Shown here one piece after another: positions 1 to 9,590 of a stretch of 64,000 nt of DNA. The translations under genes were made by a program, and so were the position numbers. The notes under the pieces are model-generated. The model did no database searches and was not told the DNA's origin. It saw only the letters and a program-made list of their open reading frames with translations. The first letter of the stretch is position 1. Each line of letters opens with the position of its first letter. The DNA comes from an uncultured Clostridia bacterium (GTDB lineage Bacteria > Bacillota > Clostridia > Oscillospirales > Oscillospiraceae): positions 1 to 64,000 of the forward strand of contig CAKNRQ010000001.1 of NCBI GenBank assembly GCA_930990965.1, in the 5' to 3' direction.

Positions 1-636
1 GTGCGCGAGCCGCAGCTGCCCGAGCTCGACGACGAGTTCGCCAAGGACGTCAGCGAGTTTGACACCCTCGAAGAGTATAAGGCCGACCTCAGGACCAAGC
101 TGTACGACGGCCGTGTAGAGAGCGCCACCAACAAGTTCCACAGCGAACTGCTCACTAAGGCCTGCGACAACATGGACGTCACCGTGCCGGAGAGCATGAT
201 AAGCGAGAAGACTGACGAGTTCCTGGTCAACTACGCCAATAATATCGGCGCCACCGGGCGCAACCGTGCAGAGCTCATCCAGAGCTTGGGCCTCACCGAG
301 GACGCCTTTGAGGCCATGATGCGTCCCTCGAGCGAACGCCAGGTCAAGACCGACCTGCTGCTTGACGCCATAGCTAAGGCTGAAGGCATCGAGGCCACCG
401 AAGAGGACAAGAAGGAGTTCTACGACAAGCTGGCCGCCGATTACGGCGAAGAGGCTGACAAGATAAAGGAAATGATCGACGAGAATCTCATGACCCAGGA
501 TATCATTCGCCGCAAGGCCGCCGAGGTCATCTACGAGAGCGCCGTCAAGACCGAGCCCAAACCGGCAGAGGAGGAAGGCGAAGAAGCTGCTCCCGCCGAG
601 GAAGAGGCCGCTTCCACTGAGGAAGCCGGAGACTAA
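1..636 (+). CDS. tig: Trigger factor, C-terminal part (5' end outside window)
   Basis: Ribosome-associated chaperone and peptidyl-prolyl isomerase that meets nascent chains. Only the last ~211 codons are present and the reading frame is already open at base 1. The residues near the start (ELDDEFAKDVSEF) match the junction after the FKBP-like PPIase domain of trigger factor, followed by the helical C-terminal chaperone arms. The protein ends in a Glu/Ala/Pro-rich acidic tail, common in clostridial homologues. The neighbours clpP, clpX and lon give the usual tig-clp-lon order. The valine GTG at base 1 is internal, not a start codon. The family call is secure; the N-terminal domains cannot be seen. 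Confidence 0.93.
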   Translation: MREPQLPELDDEFAKDVSEFDTLEEYKADLRTKLYDGRVESATNKFHSELLTKACDNMDVTVPESMISEKTDEFLVNYANNIGATGRNRAELIQSLGLTEDAFEAMMRPSSERQVKTDLLLDAIAKAEGIEATEEDKKEFYDKLAADYGEEADKIKEMIDENLMTQDIIRRKAAEVIYESAVKTEPKPAEEEGEEAAPAEEEAASTEEAGD

Positions 637-696
637 TCCCAGCGAAAACCGGTTAAGCTCATTTAACAGTGTATATTAATCCAAGGAGGAACATAA

Positions 697-1278
697 ATGA
701 GTTTAGTACCGTATGTAGTGGAGCAGACCTCGCGCGGCGAGCGCTCCTACGATATCTTCTCCCGCCTGCTCAATGACCGTATAGTCATGCTCAGCGAGGA
801 AGTCAATTCTACCACCGCGAGCCTTATCGTGGCGCAGCTGCTCTACCTCGAGGCCCAGGACCCCGATAAGGACATCCAGTTCTATATCAACAGCCCCGGC
901 GGTTCCGTCACCGACGGCATGGCGATCTATGACACCATGCAGTATATCAAGTGCGACGTGTCCACCATCTGCATCGGCATGGCCGCCAGCATGGGAGCCT
1001 TCCTGCTCTCCTCCGGCACTAAGGGCAAGCGTCTCGCCCTGCCCAACGCCGAGATCATGATTCACCAGCCCTCCGGCGGTACGAAGGGCCAGGCCAGCGA
1101 CATCAAGATCCAGGCCGAGTGGATGCTGCGCACTCGTGAAAAGCTCAACCGCATCCTCGCCGAGAACACCGGCAAGAGCATAGAGCAGATCGCCATCGAC
1201 ACCGAGCGCGACAACTTTATGCCCGCCGAAGAGGCCCTGCAGTACGGCCTGATCGACAAGGTCATCTATAAGAGATAA
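697..1278 (+). CDS. clpP: ATP-dependent Clp protease proteolytic subunit ClpP
   Basis: Serine peptidase of the cytoplasmic ClpXP/ClpCP complex. It is 193 aa, the usual length. The catalytic triad is visible: Ser98 in GMAASMGAF, His123 in IMIHQPSGG and Asp172 in ERDNF. The start ATG follows AAGGAGGA at a normal distance. It sits 60 bp after tig and 61 bp before clpX, its ATPase partner, so the three are probably co-expressed. Nothing in the sequence is unusual. Identification is by motif and context and is very secure. Confidence 0.98.
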   Translation: MSLVPYVVEQTSRGERSYDIFSRLLNDRIVMLSEEVNSTTASLIVAQLLYLEAQDPDKDIQFYINSPGGSVTDGMAIYDTMQYIKCDVSTICIGMAASMGAFLLSSGTKGKRLALPNAEIMIHQPSGGTKGQASDIKIQAEWMLRTREKLNRILAENTGKSIEQIAIDTERDNFMPAEEALQYGLIDKVIYKR

Positions 1279-1339
1279 GCCCACGGGACAAGGCCCGCAT
1301 GAGGCTATTACGCGGTTATTACTGCGCATGAGGTGAGAA

Positions 1340-2644
1340 ATGGCAAAGAACGATATTAACGATATACCTACGTGCTCGTTCTGCGGCAAGCCGCAGTCGG
1401 CGGTGAAAAGGCTCATCGCCGGCAACGGTGCGTTTATCTGCGATTCGTGCGTCAAACTCTGCGCCAATATAGTGAAGAGGGAAGAGGAGCGCGAACATGC
1501 GTCGCCGTACAAGTACAGCGATCTGGAGACGACTGTGAAGGAGTATGGGCTCATACCCAAGCCTGCTGAGATACGCGCCAACCTGGACGACTATATTATC
1601 GGCCAGGAAGAGGCCAAAATAGTGCTCAGCGTGGCGGTGTATAACCACTATAAGCGTATACTCCACCTGGACTCTGAGGATAACCTCAGCAAGGAGAAGA
1701 ACGTCGAGCTGCAAAAGAGCAATATACTGCTCATAGGCCCGACCGGCTCCGGCAAGACCCTATTCGCCCAGACCCTGGCAAAGATGCTGGGCGTGCCCTT
1801 CGCCATCGCAGACGCCACTACCTTGACTGAGGCCGGCTATGTCGGAGAAGACGTGGAGAATATTCTCCTGAAGCTGCTTCAGGCCGCGGACTTTGACGTG
1901 GAAAGGGCCGAGCGCGGCATAATTTACGTTGACGAGATAGACAAAATCGCCCGCAAGAGCGAGAATACCTCTATCACGCGCGACGTCTCGGGAGAGGGCG
2001 TGCAGCAGGCACTGCTGAAGCTGCTCGAAGGCACGGTGGCCAGCGTGCCGCCGCAGGGCGGCCGCAAACACCCCCACCAGGAGTTCATACACGTGGACAC
2101 CACCAACATCCTCTTCATCTGCGGCGGCGCATTTGACGGCCTCGACAAGATAATCGAGCGCCGTACCGACCGCAAAAGCCTGGGCTTCGGCGCAGATATA
2201 AAGAGCGCGGCCGAGAGGGATGTGGGCGAGCTGATGCACGAGGTTCAGAGCCACGACCTGCTGAAGTTCGGCATCATCCCCGAGCTGATAGGCCGCTTGC
2301 CCGTAGTTACGAGCCTCAACAGCCTCAAGCGCGAAGATCTGGTGCGCATCCTGACTGAGCCCAAGAACGCCCTGACCAAGCAGTACAAGGTGCTGCTGGA
2401 CTACGACGGGGTTCAGCTTGAGTTCGAGCCTGAGGCGCTGAGCGCCATAGCTGATCAGGCGATAGCCATGAAAATTGGCGCCCGCGGACTCAGAAGTGTA
2501 ATGGAAAAGATCATGACGGGCATAATGTATAAGGTGCCCTCCGATCCTACCATTGAGAAGGTCATTGTGACCGCAGATTGTGTGCGCAATTCCACCGAGC
2601 CGATGGTAATACACAAGGACGCCACCGGTGAGAGCGTATCTTGA
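1340..2644 (+). CDS. clpX: ClpX unfoldase subunit of ClpXP
   Basis: AAA+ unfoldase that recognises substrates and feeds them to ClpP. It is 434 aa. The N-terminal C4 zinc-binding domain is present (Cys12, Cys15, Cys34, Cys37). Walker A is GPTGSGKT at residues 133-140, and Walker B (YVDEIDK) follows near residue 200. The ClpP-docking loop region reads SLGFGAD instead of the common IGFGA form. The ATG is preceded by GAGGTGAG. It lies directly downstream of clpP. Confidence 0.98.
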   Translation: MAKNDINDIPTCSFCGKPQSAVKRLIAGNGAFICDSCVKLCANIVKREEEREHASPYKYSDLETTVKEYGLIPKPAEIRANLDDYIIGQEEAKIVLSVAVYNHYKRILHLDSEDNLSKEKNVELQKSNILLIGPTGSGKTLFAQTLAKMLGVPFAIADATTLTEAGYVGEDVENILLKLLQAADFDVERAERGIIYVDEIDKIARKSENTSITRDVSGEGVQQALLKLLEGTVASVPPQGGRKHPHQEFIHVDTTNILFICGGAFDGLDKIIERRTDRKSLGFGADIKSAAERDVGELMHEVQSHDLLKFGIIPELIGRLPVVTSLNSLKREDLVRILTEPKNALTKQYKVLLDYDGVQLEFEPEALSAIADQAIAMKIGARGLRSVMEKIMTGIMYKVPSDPTIEKVIVTADCVRNSTEPMVIHKDATGESVS

Positions 2645-2665
2645 AAGTAAGTAGAATACAAGTGG

Positions 2666-2688
2666 GGGGACGGAGGATATCCGTCCCC
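2666..2688 (+). other. GC-rich hairpin between clpX and lon
   Basis: A perfect 8-bp inverted repeat (GGGGACGG at 2666-2673, CCGTCCCC at 2681-2688) with a 7-nt loop lies 22 bp after clpX. No T-run follows, so it is not a classical intrinsic terminator. It may stabilise the 3' end of the clp mRNA or be a weak terminator before lon. Confidence 0.45.
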
Positions 2689-2724
2689 ATGCGCGTATAT
2701 GCTCCGAAATGAAAGGAGTGCAGT

Positions 2725-5127
2725 ATGAGCGATTATGAATTTAGAGCGCAGAGGTCCATGCCTGTGCTGCCGCTCCGCGGCCTGTCCGTATTCCCGGGCA
2801 TGCTTTTGAACTTTGATGTGGAGAGGCCCATGAGCGTGGCTGCGCTGAACATAGCTATGGGCGAGGACCAGATCCTGTTCCTCACCGCGCAGAAGGACAT
2901 GACGAAGGATATACCCTTCCTGGACGACATTTACGCCATCGGTACCGTCTGCCGCGTGCGCCAGATGCTGCGCCAGCCCGGCGGCAAAACCGTCCGCGTC
3001 ATGGTTGAGGGTATCGGTAGGGGCCGTATAATTTCGCTTATCACCGACTCGCCATGCCTCTACACAGAGGTGGAGCCCCTGAATGACGTGGAGGAGAAGT
3101 CCACTGTCAAGATTGAGGCCCTATGCCGGCGCTGTGTGACGCTTTTCAGCCAGTACACCGAGGCCAGCGGAAACTCGCCGGCCGAGTCGCTTATCAGCGT
3201 CGCGGCGAGCGATGACGCGGCCTATATAGCCGACTTCGTGGCCCAGAACGTGTACCTAAAGCCTGAAGAGAAGCAGCAGCTCCTGGAAGAGCTGCGCCCC
3301 TCGCGCCGCCTGGCCAGGCTCTGCTCGCTGGTGAGCCGCGAGCTGACGCTGCTCGGCATAGAGCGCGACATAAGCGAGAGTACGCAGGAGCAGATGAACC
3401 GCAACCAGCGCGAGTACTACCTGCGTGAACAGCTCAAGGTTATACAGTCCGAGCTCGGCGACGACGACACGCCGCAGGAACTGGACGACTACCGCCGCCG
3501 CATAAGGGAGCTGCGTCTTGACGAAGACGTTGAAAAGAAGCTGCTCAAAGAGGTCTCCAAGCTCTCGCGCCAACCCTTCGGGTCGGCCGAGGCCAGCGTA
3601 ATCCGCGGCTATTTGGACACATGCCTGGAAGTGCCCTGGAACAAGCGTACTAAAGAGACGCTGGACGTCGCCAAAGCGCGCAAGCTGCTCGATGAGGACC
3701 ACTACGGCCTCGACAAAGTAAAAGAGCGCATCATAGAGTTCCTGTCCGTGCGCAAGCTGGCGCCGGATATCCGCGGCACCGTGCTCTGCCTTGTAGGCCC
3801 TCCGGGCACAGGCAAGACGAGCATAGCGATGAGCATTGCCCGGGCCATGAACCGCAAGCTCTCGCATGTCGCCCTCGGCGGCGTACACGATGAGGCCGAG
3901 ATACGCGGCCACCGCAAGACCTATATAGGCTCCATGCCGGGACGCCTGGTGAACGGACTCATACAGGCCGGAAGCATGAACCCGGTCATGGTCCTCGACG
4001 AGATAGACAAACTCGGCTCCGATTACAGGGGCGACCCTTCCAGCGCACTGCTGGAGGCCCTGGACGGGGAGCAGAACAACAAGTTCCGCGACAACTATAT
4101 GGAGATCCCCATTGACCTCTCCGACGTGCTCTTCATCACCACGGCCAACACGCTGGATACGATACCGCGCCCGCTGCTCGACCGCATGGAGGTCATAGAG
4201 CTCACCAGCTATACCGACGAGGAAAAGCTGATGATAGCCAAACAGCACCTGCTGCCAAAGCAGAGAAAGCGCCACGGCCTCAACGGCACGACGCTGCGCG
4301 TGAGCGACGACGCTATACGCGAGATAATCTCGCTCTACACCCGCGAGAGCGGCGTCAGGCTGCTGGAACGCGAGCTCGCGGCGCTCTGCCGCAAGTGCGC
4401 CGCCGGCATAGCAAAGGGCGAATACAAGTCCCTGTCCGTGCGTGCAGGAAGGCTCGAGCCGCTGCTCGGTGCGCCCAAATATAAGCCAGACAGCATCTAT
4501 CCGCGCGACGAGGTCGGCCTGGTCCGCGGATTGGCCTGGACATCGGTGGGCGGCGAAGTGCTGGACGTGGAAGTAGGCGTAGTGGACGGCACCGGCCAGC
4601 TCATCCTGACCGGCAACCTCGGCTCCGTCATGCAGGAGAGCTGTAAAGCCGCGATAACCTATATCCGCTCGCGTGCGGGCAAGCTGGGCATAGACCCGGA
4701 GTTCTACCGCAAGCGCGACATACACATCCACTTCCCAGAGGGCGCAGTACCCAAGGACGGCCCCAGCGCGGGCATAACCATATGCATTGGCGTCATATCG
4801 GCGCTCACCGGCATACCTGTGCGCCGGGACCTGGCCATGACGGGCGAGATAACCCTGCGCGGCCGTATCCTGCCCATAGGCGGGCTCAAGGAGAAGACAA
4901 TGGCGGCCCTGCGCGCCGGTGTGAGCACGGTTATAATCCCGGCTGCCAACGAGGCCGACTTGGACGAAATAGACCAGACCGTGCGGCGCAGCTTGAAGTT
5001 TGTGACGGCCGACCACGTAGACGCGATACTTGACGTCGCCCTCAACCGCCTCGATGCAGAACCCGCCTCCGGCGTTTCACCCGTGCCGCCGCAGCCGCCG
5101 GCCGAGGGCGCCAGAATAGGACAGTGA
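2725..5127 (+). CDS. lon: ATP-dependent protease LonA
   Basis: Soluble AAA+ Ser-Lys protease of the LonA type, 800 aa. The N-terminal substrate-binding domain (about 10-200), central AAA+ module with Walker A GPPGTGKT (around residue 360) and C-terminal protease domain are all present. The catalytic dyad is Ser681 in KDGPSAG and Lys724 in GGLKEKT, 43 residues apart as in characterised LonA enzymes. A GAAAGGAG ribosome-binding site precedes the ATG. The lon-ysxC pairing, here with a 3-nt gap, is conserved in Firmicutes. The C-terminal ~20 residues are a Pro/Ala-rich extension. Confidence 0.97.
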   Translation: MSDYEFRAQRSMPVLPLRGLSVFPGMLLNFDVERPMSVAALNIAMGEDQILFLTAQKDMTKDIPFLDDIYAIGTVCRVRQMLRQPGGKTVRVMVEGIGRGRIISLITDSPCLYTEVEPLNDVEEKSTVKIEALCRRCVTLFSQYTEASGNSPAESLISVAASDDAAYIADFVAQNVYLKPEEKQQLLEELRPSRRLARLCSLVSRELTLLGIERDISESTQEQMNRNQREYYLREQLKVIQSELGDDDTPQELDDYRRRIRELRLDEDVEKKLLKEVSKLSRQPFGSAEASVIRGYLDTCLEVPWNKRTKETLDVAKARKLLDEDHYGLDKVKERIIEFLSVRKLAPDIRGTVLCLVGPPGTGKTSIAMSIARAMNRKLSHVALGGVHDEAEIRGHRKTYIGSMPGRLVNGLIQAGSMNPVMVLDEIDKLGSDYRGDPSSALLEALDGEQNNKFRDNYMEIPIDLSDVLFITTANTLDTIPRPLLDRMEVIELTSYTDEEKLMIAKQHLLPKQRKRHGLNGTTLRVSDDAIREIISLYTRESGVRLLERELAALCRKCAAGIAKGEYKSLSVRAGRLEPLLGAPKYKPDSIYPRDEVGLVRGLAWTSVGGEVLDVEVGVVDGTGQLILTGNLGSVMQESCKAAITYIRSRAGKLGIDPEFYRKRDIHIHFPEGAVPKDGPSAGITICIGVISALTGIPVRRDLAMTGEITLRGRILPIGGLKEKTMAALRAGVSTVIIPAANEADLDEIDQTVRRSLKFVTADHVDAILDVALNRLDAEPASGVSPVPPQPPAEGARIGQ

Positions 5128-5130
5128 CAG

Positions 5131-5718
5131 ATGGCTATAAACTTAAACCGCGCTGAATTTGTACGCTCCGCGGCAAGCAGCTCAAACTTTATACGCGACG
5201 GCAGGCCGGCAATCGTATTCGCGGGCAAGTCAAATGTGGGCAAGAGCTCGGTTATAAACCGGCTCCTGAACCGAAAAAACTTCGCCCGAGTGGGTTCACA
5301 GCCCGGCAAGACGGTACACGTGAACTACTTCGACATAGATTCGAAGTGCTGGTTCATAGATCTGCCCGGCTACGGCTACGCCGCGGTCAGCAAGGCCGAA
5401 CGGGACCGTTGGGCCGCGCTGATGGAGAGCTTTTTTGCCGAGAGCGAGCGCATAAGCCTGGGCGTGCACATAGTTGACGCCCGGCACAAGCCCACGGGCG
5501 ACGACGTGACCATGTCCGAGTGGTTCAAGGCCTCGGGACGGCCCTTCGTCGTGGTGGCGAACAAGACTGACAAGATCTCCAAAAGCGCCGTAGAAGCCAA
5601 CATCGCTGTGATCCGCGAGACTCTGGCGCTTCCGGAGGAGGCCAAACTGATACCTTTTTCCGCTGAAAAAGGTACTGGGCGAAATGAATTGCTGGGTGAG
5701 ATCCTGGCAAAAGTTTAA
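5131..5718 (+). CDS. ysxC: Ribosome biogenesis GTPase YsxC/EngB
   Basis: TRAFAC-class GTPase needed for 50S subunit assembly in bacteria such as B. subtilis. It is 195 aa. The G1 P-loop (GKSNVGKSS, about residues 32-40), G3 DLPGYG and G4 NKTDK are visible. The start ATG lies 3 nt after the lon stop, so translation is probably coupled. A strong intrinsic terminator follows immediately and ends the tig-to-ysxC block. Confidence 0.96.
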   Translation: MAINLNRAEFVRSAASSSNFIRDGRPAIVFAGKSNVGKSSVINRLLNRKNFARVGSQPGKTVHVNYFDIDSKCWFIDLPGYGYAAVSKAERDRWAALMESFFAESERISLGVHIVDARHKPTGDDVTMSEWFKASGRPFVVVANKTDKISKSAVEANIAVIRETLALPEEAKLIPFSAEKGTGRNELLGEILAKV

Positions 5719-5753
5719 AAAAACGGGGTGGCGGCAGCCGCCCCGCTTTTTGG
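5717..5753 (+). terminator. Intrinsic terminator after ysxC
   Basis: A 9-bp GC-rich stem (5724-5732 with 5737-5745, one G-U pair) with a 4-nt loop is followed by five Ts and preceded by an A-run. It overlaps the end of the ysxC stop codon. Confidence 0.85.
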
Positions 5754-5800
5754 TTTCAGTGTCTGCTTGCGACATAAGCCGCAAAATACTCAAACTGCTC

Positions 5801-5829
5801 TTGTTTTTAGCCGGGCAAATTGTTATAAT
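5801..5829 (+). promoter_or_regulatory. Sigma-A-type promoter for the M50 protease/scp operon
   Basis: TTGTTT at 5801-5806 and TATAAT at 5824-5829 are separated by 17 bp, 18 bp before the start codon and just downstream of a terminator. AGAGGTG (5838-5844) is the ribosome-binding site. Confidence 0.7.
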
Positions 5830-5847
5830 GTACACAAGAGGTGTCAA

Positions 5848-6540
5848 ATGGAAGATTTTACAGCTATAATACGCGGCCTGGACTGGTCCGTGCCAGCCAG
5901 ACTGCTTTTGTCGGTGCTGCCGGCCCTCATCTGTATAACCCTGCACGAGCTGGCACACGGCTACGTGGCGTGGAAGCTGGGTGACGACACCGCCAAGCGA
6001 GCTGGCAGGCTCACGTTGAACCCCATAAAGCACATAGATATACTCGGTCTTGTGATGCTGGTCGCCTTTGGTTTTGGCTGGGCCAAGCCGGTGCCGGTGA
6101 ATATGCGCAACTTCAAAAACCCCAAAGAGGGTATGGCCGTGACGGCAGCCGCCGGGCCAATGGCAAATCTGTTTGTCTCTGTCATTTTCCTTTTTATATA
6201 TGGACTTACCTTGATACCGCTCGGAAGGGCGGGGTACGTGGGTTACTGCGTGTCGGAGATGCTTATAACTACGGCGTATCTCTCCCTCACGCTCGCTGTT
6301 TTTAACATCATACCCATACCGCCGCTCGACGGCAGCAAGGTGCTGTATTCCGTCATATCCGACCAGGCCTACAGAAAGCTCATGTACTATGAGCGCTACG
6401 GCATGATAGCGCTGTTTGTGCTGGTACTGGTCACGAACCGCCTGCCCTTTGACCCGCTCAGCTACGCTGCCGGATGGGTCTTTGACAAGTTGATTTGGGT
6501 CGCGCAGCTAGGACTGGACCTTGCGAGGGTGTTCATATGA
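5848..6540 (+). CDS. Site-2 protease family (M50) membrane metalloprotease
   Basis: A 230-aa multi-pass membrane protein. The zinc motif HELAH (His33, Glu34, His37) lies in the first membrane segment, and the distal NxxPxPPLDG motif supplies the third ligand. This short form (YwhC/rhomboid-independent S2P type) has no PDZ domain. Its substrate is unknown. The ATG at 5848 is chosen because it follows a good ribosome-binding site and promoter; longer upstream extensions run through these. It overlaps scpA by 4 nt, and S2P-scpA-scpB is a common clostridial order. Confidence 0.93.
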   Translation: MEDFTAIIRGLDWSVPARLLLSVLPALICITLHELAHGYVAWKLGDDTAKRAGRLTLNPIKHIDILGLVMLVAFGFGWAKPVPVNMRNFKNPKEGMAVTAAAGPMANLFVSVIFLFIYGLTLIPLGRAGYVGYCVSEMLITTAYLSLTLAVFNIIPIPPLDGSKVLYSVISDQAYRKLMYYERYGMIALFVLVLVTNRLPFDPLSYAAGWVFDKLIWVAQLGLDLARVFI

Positions 6541-7331
6541 GCCAGGATCCGACTTTTCGCCTGGAAGGCGTGGTACACGAGCGCGATTCGCTCGCGGACT
6601 TTGAGGGCCCGTTGAGCCTGATTTTGCAGCTCCTGAGTAAAAACAAGATAGAGATACGCGACATATCCGTCAGCGAGATACTGGACCAGTACCTGGCCTA
6701 TCTCGATGAGATGCAGCGCATGGACCTGGAAGTCGCCAGCGAGTTTGTGCAGATGGCGGCGTATTTGCTGTATATAAAAAGCCGCACGCTGCTCGCCTCT
6801 GAGAAGGAAGTCACCGAGCTGGAACAGCTCATGAGCAGCCTGGAACAGCTCAAGGCCAAAGGCGCGCGCGACTCCATAAAGGCCGTGCTCGAAGAGTTTT
6901 CGGCCATGAGTGAGAACGGCAAGGATTTGTTCACGCGCAGGCAGGAGCCATTGTCCAGGGAAGCCAAGGTCTACGACTACCGGCATGACCCCGTGGAGCT
7001 TTTGGGCGCGCTCTGCGACGTCTTTATGCGGCCTGAGGCCAAGCCCCCGGCTCCGCGTGAGCTGGCCAGGCTCGCGCCCAAACGCATAGTTTACGGCGTG
7101 CGTGACAAGTCGCGTGAGATAATAGCGCGGCTGAGCTCGGACGGGCCGGCGACGCTCGGCGAGCTCTGCGCCGAGAGCCGCAGCCGCAGCGAGATAGTCG
7201 CGGTGTTCCTGTCGGTGCTGGAACTGTGCTCAATGGGCAGCCTTGCGATCAGTGAGATGGACGGGGATCTGCTGCTCGAGTTCACAGGCGGCGACACGGA
7301 GAAGATATTGGAAGCCATAGAGGAAGAGTAA
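6537..7331 (+). CDS. scpA: Segregation and condensation protein A
   Basis: Kleisin subunit of the SMC-ScpAB condensin that organises newly replicated origins. It is 264 aa. The N-terminal region contains the typical kleisin sequence around DFEGPLSLILQLL, and the C-terminal winged helix that binds the SMC head lies at roughly 185-250. The ATG overlaps the preceding stop as ATGA, so translation is coupled. scpB follows with no gap. SMC itself is not in the window. Confidence 0.96.
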   Translation: MSQDPTFRLEGVVHERDSLADFEGPLSLILQLLSKNKIEIRDISVSEILDQYLAYLDEMQRMDLEVASEFVQMAAYLLYIKSRTLLASEKEVTELEQLMSSLEQLKAKGARDSIKAVLEEFSAMSENGKDLFTRRQEPLSREAKVYDYRHDPVELLGALCDVFMRPEAKPPAPRELARLAPKRIVYGVRDKSREIIARLSSDGPATLGELCAESRSRSEIVAVFLSVLELCSMGSLAISEMDGDLLLEFTGGDTEKILEAIEEE

Positions 7332-7949
7332 ATGGATATTATCGAACTTGCTCCGGCACTCGAGGCGGTGCTTTTCGCCTCCGGCGAGCCTGTACCCGTG
7401 GCCAGATTGTCGCTGGTTTTCGGGGTGCCGGAAGAGGATATACTTGTAACGGCGGGAAAGCTCGCCGAGTACTACGAGGAAAAGCGCAGAGGCATACGCC
7501 TGCTGCGCCTGGCGGGCACTTTGCAGCTGTGTTCCGCGCCCGAGTACGCCAAACTCATCTCCCGCGTAATTGAACACCGGGCAGCGCCCAAGCTCTCGCC
7601 GAGCGCGTTGGAAGCCCTCGCCATCATAGCGTACTTCCAGCCGGTGACCCGGGCATATGTCGAGCAGGTGAGGGGCGTAGACAGCTCATATACGGTCTCC
7701 AGCCTGGCCGAAAAGGGACTCATAGAGCCGGCGGGCCGCCTGGACGCTCCGGGACGCCCGACGCTCTATAAGACAACGGAGGCCTTCCTGCGTGTCATGG
7801 GTATAAGCTCGCTGGACGAGCTCCCGACGCTGCCGGACATGAGCCAGTCTGACGGACTTGAGAAGCTCCAGGACGCCGTGGAACAGCTAAAGAGCCGGGG
7901 CCAGCAAATGGAGATAGAAATGAACGCGCCCGAGGACGAGGGCGAATAA
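7332..7949 (+). CDS. scpB: Segregation and condensation protein B
   Basis: Dimeric winged-helix partner that binds the middle of ScpA in the SMC complex. It is 205 aa. The family signature near residues 93-120 (EALAIIAYFQPVTRAYVE) and the DAPGRPTLYKTT segment are present. The start codon directly abuts the scpA stop, so stoichiometric coupled translation is expected. The C-terminal ~30 residues are acidic and probably disordered. Confidence 0.96.
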   Translation: MDIIELAPALEAVLFASGEPVPVARLSLVFGVPEEDILVTAGKLAEYYEEKRRGIRLLRLAGTLQLCSAPEYAKLISRVIEHRAAPKLSPSALEALAIIAYFQPVTRAYVEQVRGVDSSYTVSSLAEKGLIEPAGRLDAPGRPTLYKTTEAFLRVMGISSLDELPTLPDMSQSDGLEKLQDAVEQLKSRGQQMEIEMNAPEDEGE

Positions 7950-7961
7950 TTCTGCGGCAGA

Positions 7962-8648
7962 ATGCCGCTGGGGGTGATGTGCCTGTTCTGGTTGATAATC
8001 TTGGCAGTGATTGCGGCAATACTGCTCTTACTGCTCTTCACGCCGCTTGGGGTTTCGGTGGACTACGCCGCCGGTGGGCTCAAAGCGGCCGTGAGAGTCA
8101 TGTGCTTCGATGTGACCGTGTTTCCAAGACCAGAAAAGACAGAGAAGCCCAAGAAAAAGAAAAAGCCCGCAAAGGCCAAAAAAACCAAAGAGGCCAAGCC
8201 CGAGAAAGAGGGAAAGAAGAAGTTTGAGCTCAACCGGGATATGATTCCTGACCTGATCAAGCTCGCGCTGGATACCCTTTCCCGCTTTCGCCGCAAAATA
8301 ACCGTCAACCGGTTTGTGCTGCACATAATTGTGGGCGGTGACGACCCGTATGACGCTGTTATGAGCTACGGCATGATAAACTACGCCGTGGCCACAGTGG
8401 GTTCTGCCGCAGGGAGGGCCTTCAACGTCAAGAAGAGCGATGTCCAGACCGGGCTAGACTTTTCTAACCCGCACTATACAGTAGAGGCCGGGATGACTGT
8501 AACCATCAATTTGGCGCGTATCCTAGCTGTGGTTGCAGTGGCCGGTATTGGATTTTTAAAGATTAAACGGCGCTCAGATAAGGCCGCAAAGGCAGCGTCT
8601 CAGGAAAGGAAGGAAAAAGATGGACAAGATGCAGACACCAATGGCTGA
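7962..8648 (+). CDS. ytfI: DUF2953 membrane protein (YtfI-like)
   Basis: A 228-aa protein with one N-terminal membrane segment (about 6-28), a Lys-rich stretch (about 55-85) and a DUF2953 domain. In B. subtilis the homologue ytfI is next to ytfJ, as here. The function is not established, although the linkage suggests a sporulation role. The start is uncertain: ATG at 7962 has no clear ribosome-binding site, while an in-frame ATG at 7977 has GGGGG only 2 nt upstream. It overlaps ytfJ by 29 nt. Confidence 0.85.
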   Translation: MPLGVMCLFWLIILAVIAAILLLLLFTPLGVSVDYAAGGLKAAVRVMCFDVTVFPRPEKTEKPKKKKKPAKAKKTKEAKPEKEGKKKFELNRDMIPDLIKLALDTLSRFRRKITVNRFVLHIIVGGDDPYDAVMSYGMINYAVATVGSAAGRAFNVKKSDVQTGLDFSNPHYTVEAGMTVTINLARILAVVAVAGIGFLKIKRRSDKAAKAASQERKEKDGQDADTNG

Positions 8649-9033
8649 TTTCCTCAAGGAGAGCATAGCTAAGATCAAGGAAATGGTCGATGCCAACACC
8701 GTTGTGGGCGACCCTGTTACAACGCCGGACGGAGTCACGCTGGTTCCGGTCTCGCGCGTGAGCGTGGGCTTTGCCGGCGGTGGCGGCGACCTCGTCAAGC
8801 AGCGCGACGGCTGCGTCGGGGGCAGCGGTGCCGGTATCCGCATCGAGCCCATTGGCTTCCTTGTGGTCAAGGACGGCGTGGTGCGCATGCTGAACATACA
8901 GCCACCCGCGGTGACAACGCTTGACCGCGTCATTGATCTCGTGCCGCAGCTCCTGGACCGTGCCGAGGCCTTCATGGACAAGAAAAGCGTGCCCGCGGCT
9001 GCCGAGAGCGCCGAAACCGCTCCCGAGGCCTGA
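8620..9033 (+). CDS. ytfJ: Sporulation protein YtfJ/GerW family
   Basis: A 137-aa protein of the YtfJ (GerW) family. In B. subtilis it is made in the forespore and needed for efficient germination. Residues about 20-110 carry the family core, including GxPVTTPDGVTLVPVSRV and the glycine-rich VGFAGGGGD loop. The ATG at 8620 follows AGGAAGG. The C-terminus is an Ala/Glu-rich tail. Its position after ytfI repeats the Bacillus arrangement. Confidence 0.92.
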   Translation: MDKMQTPMADFLKESIAKIKEMVDANTVVGDPVTTPDGVTLVPVSRVSVGFAGGGGDLVKQRDGCVGGSGAGIRIEPIGFLVVKDGVVRMLNIQPPAVTTLDRVIDLVPQLLDRAEAFMDKKSVPAAAESAETAPEA

Positions 9034-9053
9034 TAAGCCCGCAGCGCAATTAA

Positions 9054-9521
9054 ATGGACTACCGCAGAACGGGGAATACGATAGTCGCGCGCCTGGACAA
9101 AGGCGAAGAGCTTTTGGCCAAGCTGTACGAGCTCGCTGAGGCTGAGAACATCGGTTTTGCCTTTGTTGACGGCTACGGTGCGAGCAGAAACCTGTGCCTG
9201 TGCTATTCTGACACGAGGGATAAAACCTATTACGGCAGCGATTATACGGACATAGATTTTGTGCTGACGTCAATCAAGGGCATGCTGGCCCGCAAAGGCG
9301 ACAACCCCGCCGCAGATTTGTATGCGACGATAGCAAATCCGTCCTACGGCAGAGAAATGGTGGCCTTCGTCAGCATAAATGGTTTCGCCGTCGGGGGCAA
9401 GATTCACTCTGCCGTTATAAGCACGCACTGCGTACTCAGGCTCGACGTAGTGGACATTGACGCCTCGCTCGCGGAGTCGGAGTTTCCTGGAGTGGACAAG
9501 CTCGTGTTCGGCGAAGAGTGA
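9054..9521 (+). CDS. PPC-domain (DUF296) protein
   Basis: A 155-aa single-domain protein resembling PPC/DUF296 proteins. The N-terminal signature is VARLDKGEELLAKL, then GFAFVDGYGASRN, and a late GGKIHSAVISTHCVLRLDVV strand. Bacterial stand-alone PPC proteins form trimers, and their biochemical role is unclear. The usual His-x-His pair in the central strand is replaced by Asp-x-Tyr (DLYATIAN, about residues 84-91), so any metal site there may be lost. The ribosome-binding site is weak. A strong hairpin follows that overlaps the leader of the next gene. Confidence 0.75.
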   Translation: MDYRRTGNTIVARLDKGEELLAKLYELAEAENIGFAFVDGYGASRNLCLCYSDTRDKTYYGSDYTDIDFVLTSIKGMLARKGDNPAADLYATIANPSYGREMVAFVSINGFAVGGKIHSAVISTHCVLRLDVVDIDASLAESEFPGVDKLVFGEE

Positions 9522-9551
9522 GCTCGAATAGTGCTGCTGTAAGATGCAAAT

Positions 9552-9590
9552 AATAGCACCACCCTGAAATTTGGAGGGTGGTGCTATTTT
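9552..9590 (+). terminator. Terminator-like hairpin containing the Shine-Dalgarno of the next gene
   Basis: A perfect 14-bp stem (9552-9565 with 9575-9588, 9-nt loop) runs into TTTT (9587-9590). The sequence GGAGGG (9573-9578), spanning the loop and 3' arm, is also the ribosome-binding site of the carboxypeptidase gene that starts at TTG 9589. The element can act as a terminator for the upstream operon, as a lid on translation initiation, or both. Confidence 0.75.

Noticed and set aside
3256-5016. A 586-codon open frame antisense to lon, and a similar long antisense frame over ispH-rpsA (15731-16894)
   Set aside because: They have no ribosome-binding site, biased composition with abundant Ala/Val/His, no family resemblance, and lie fully inside strongly conserved genes. 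They are by-products of GC-rich codon usage.
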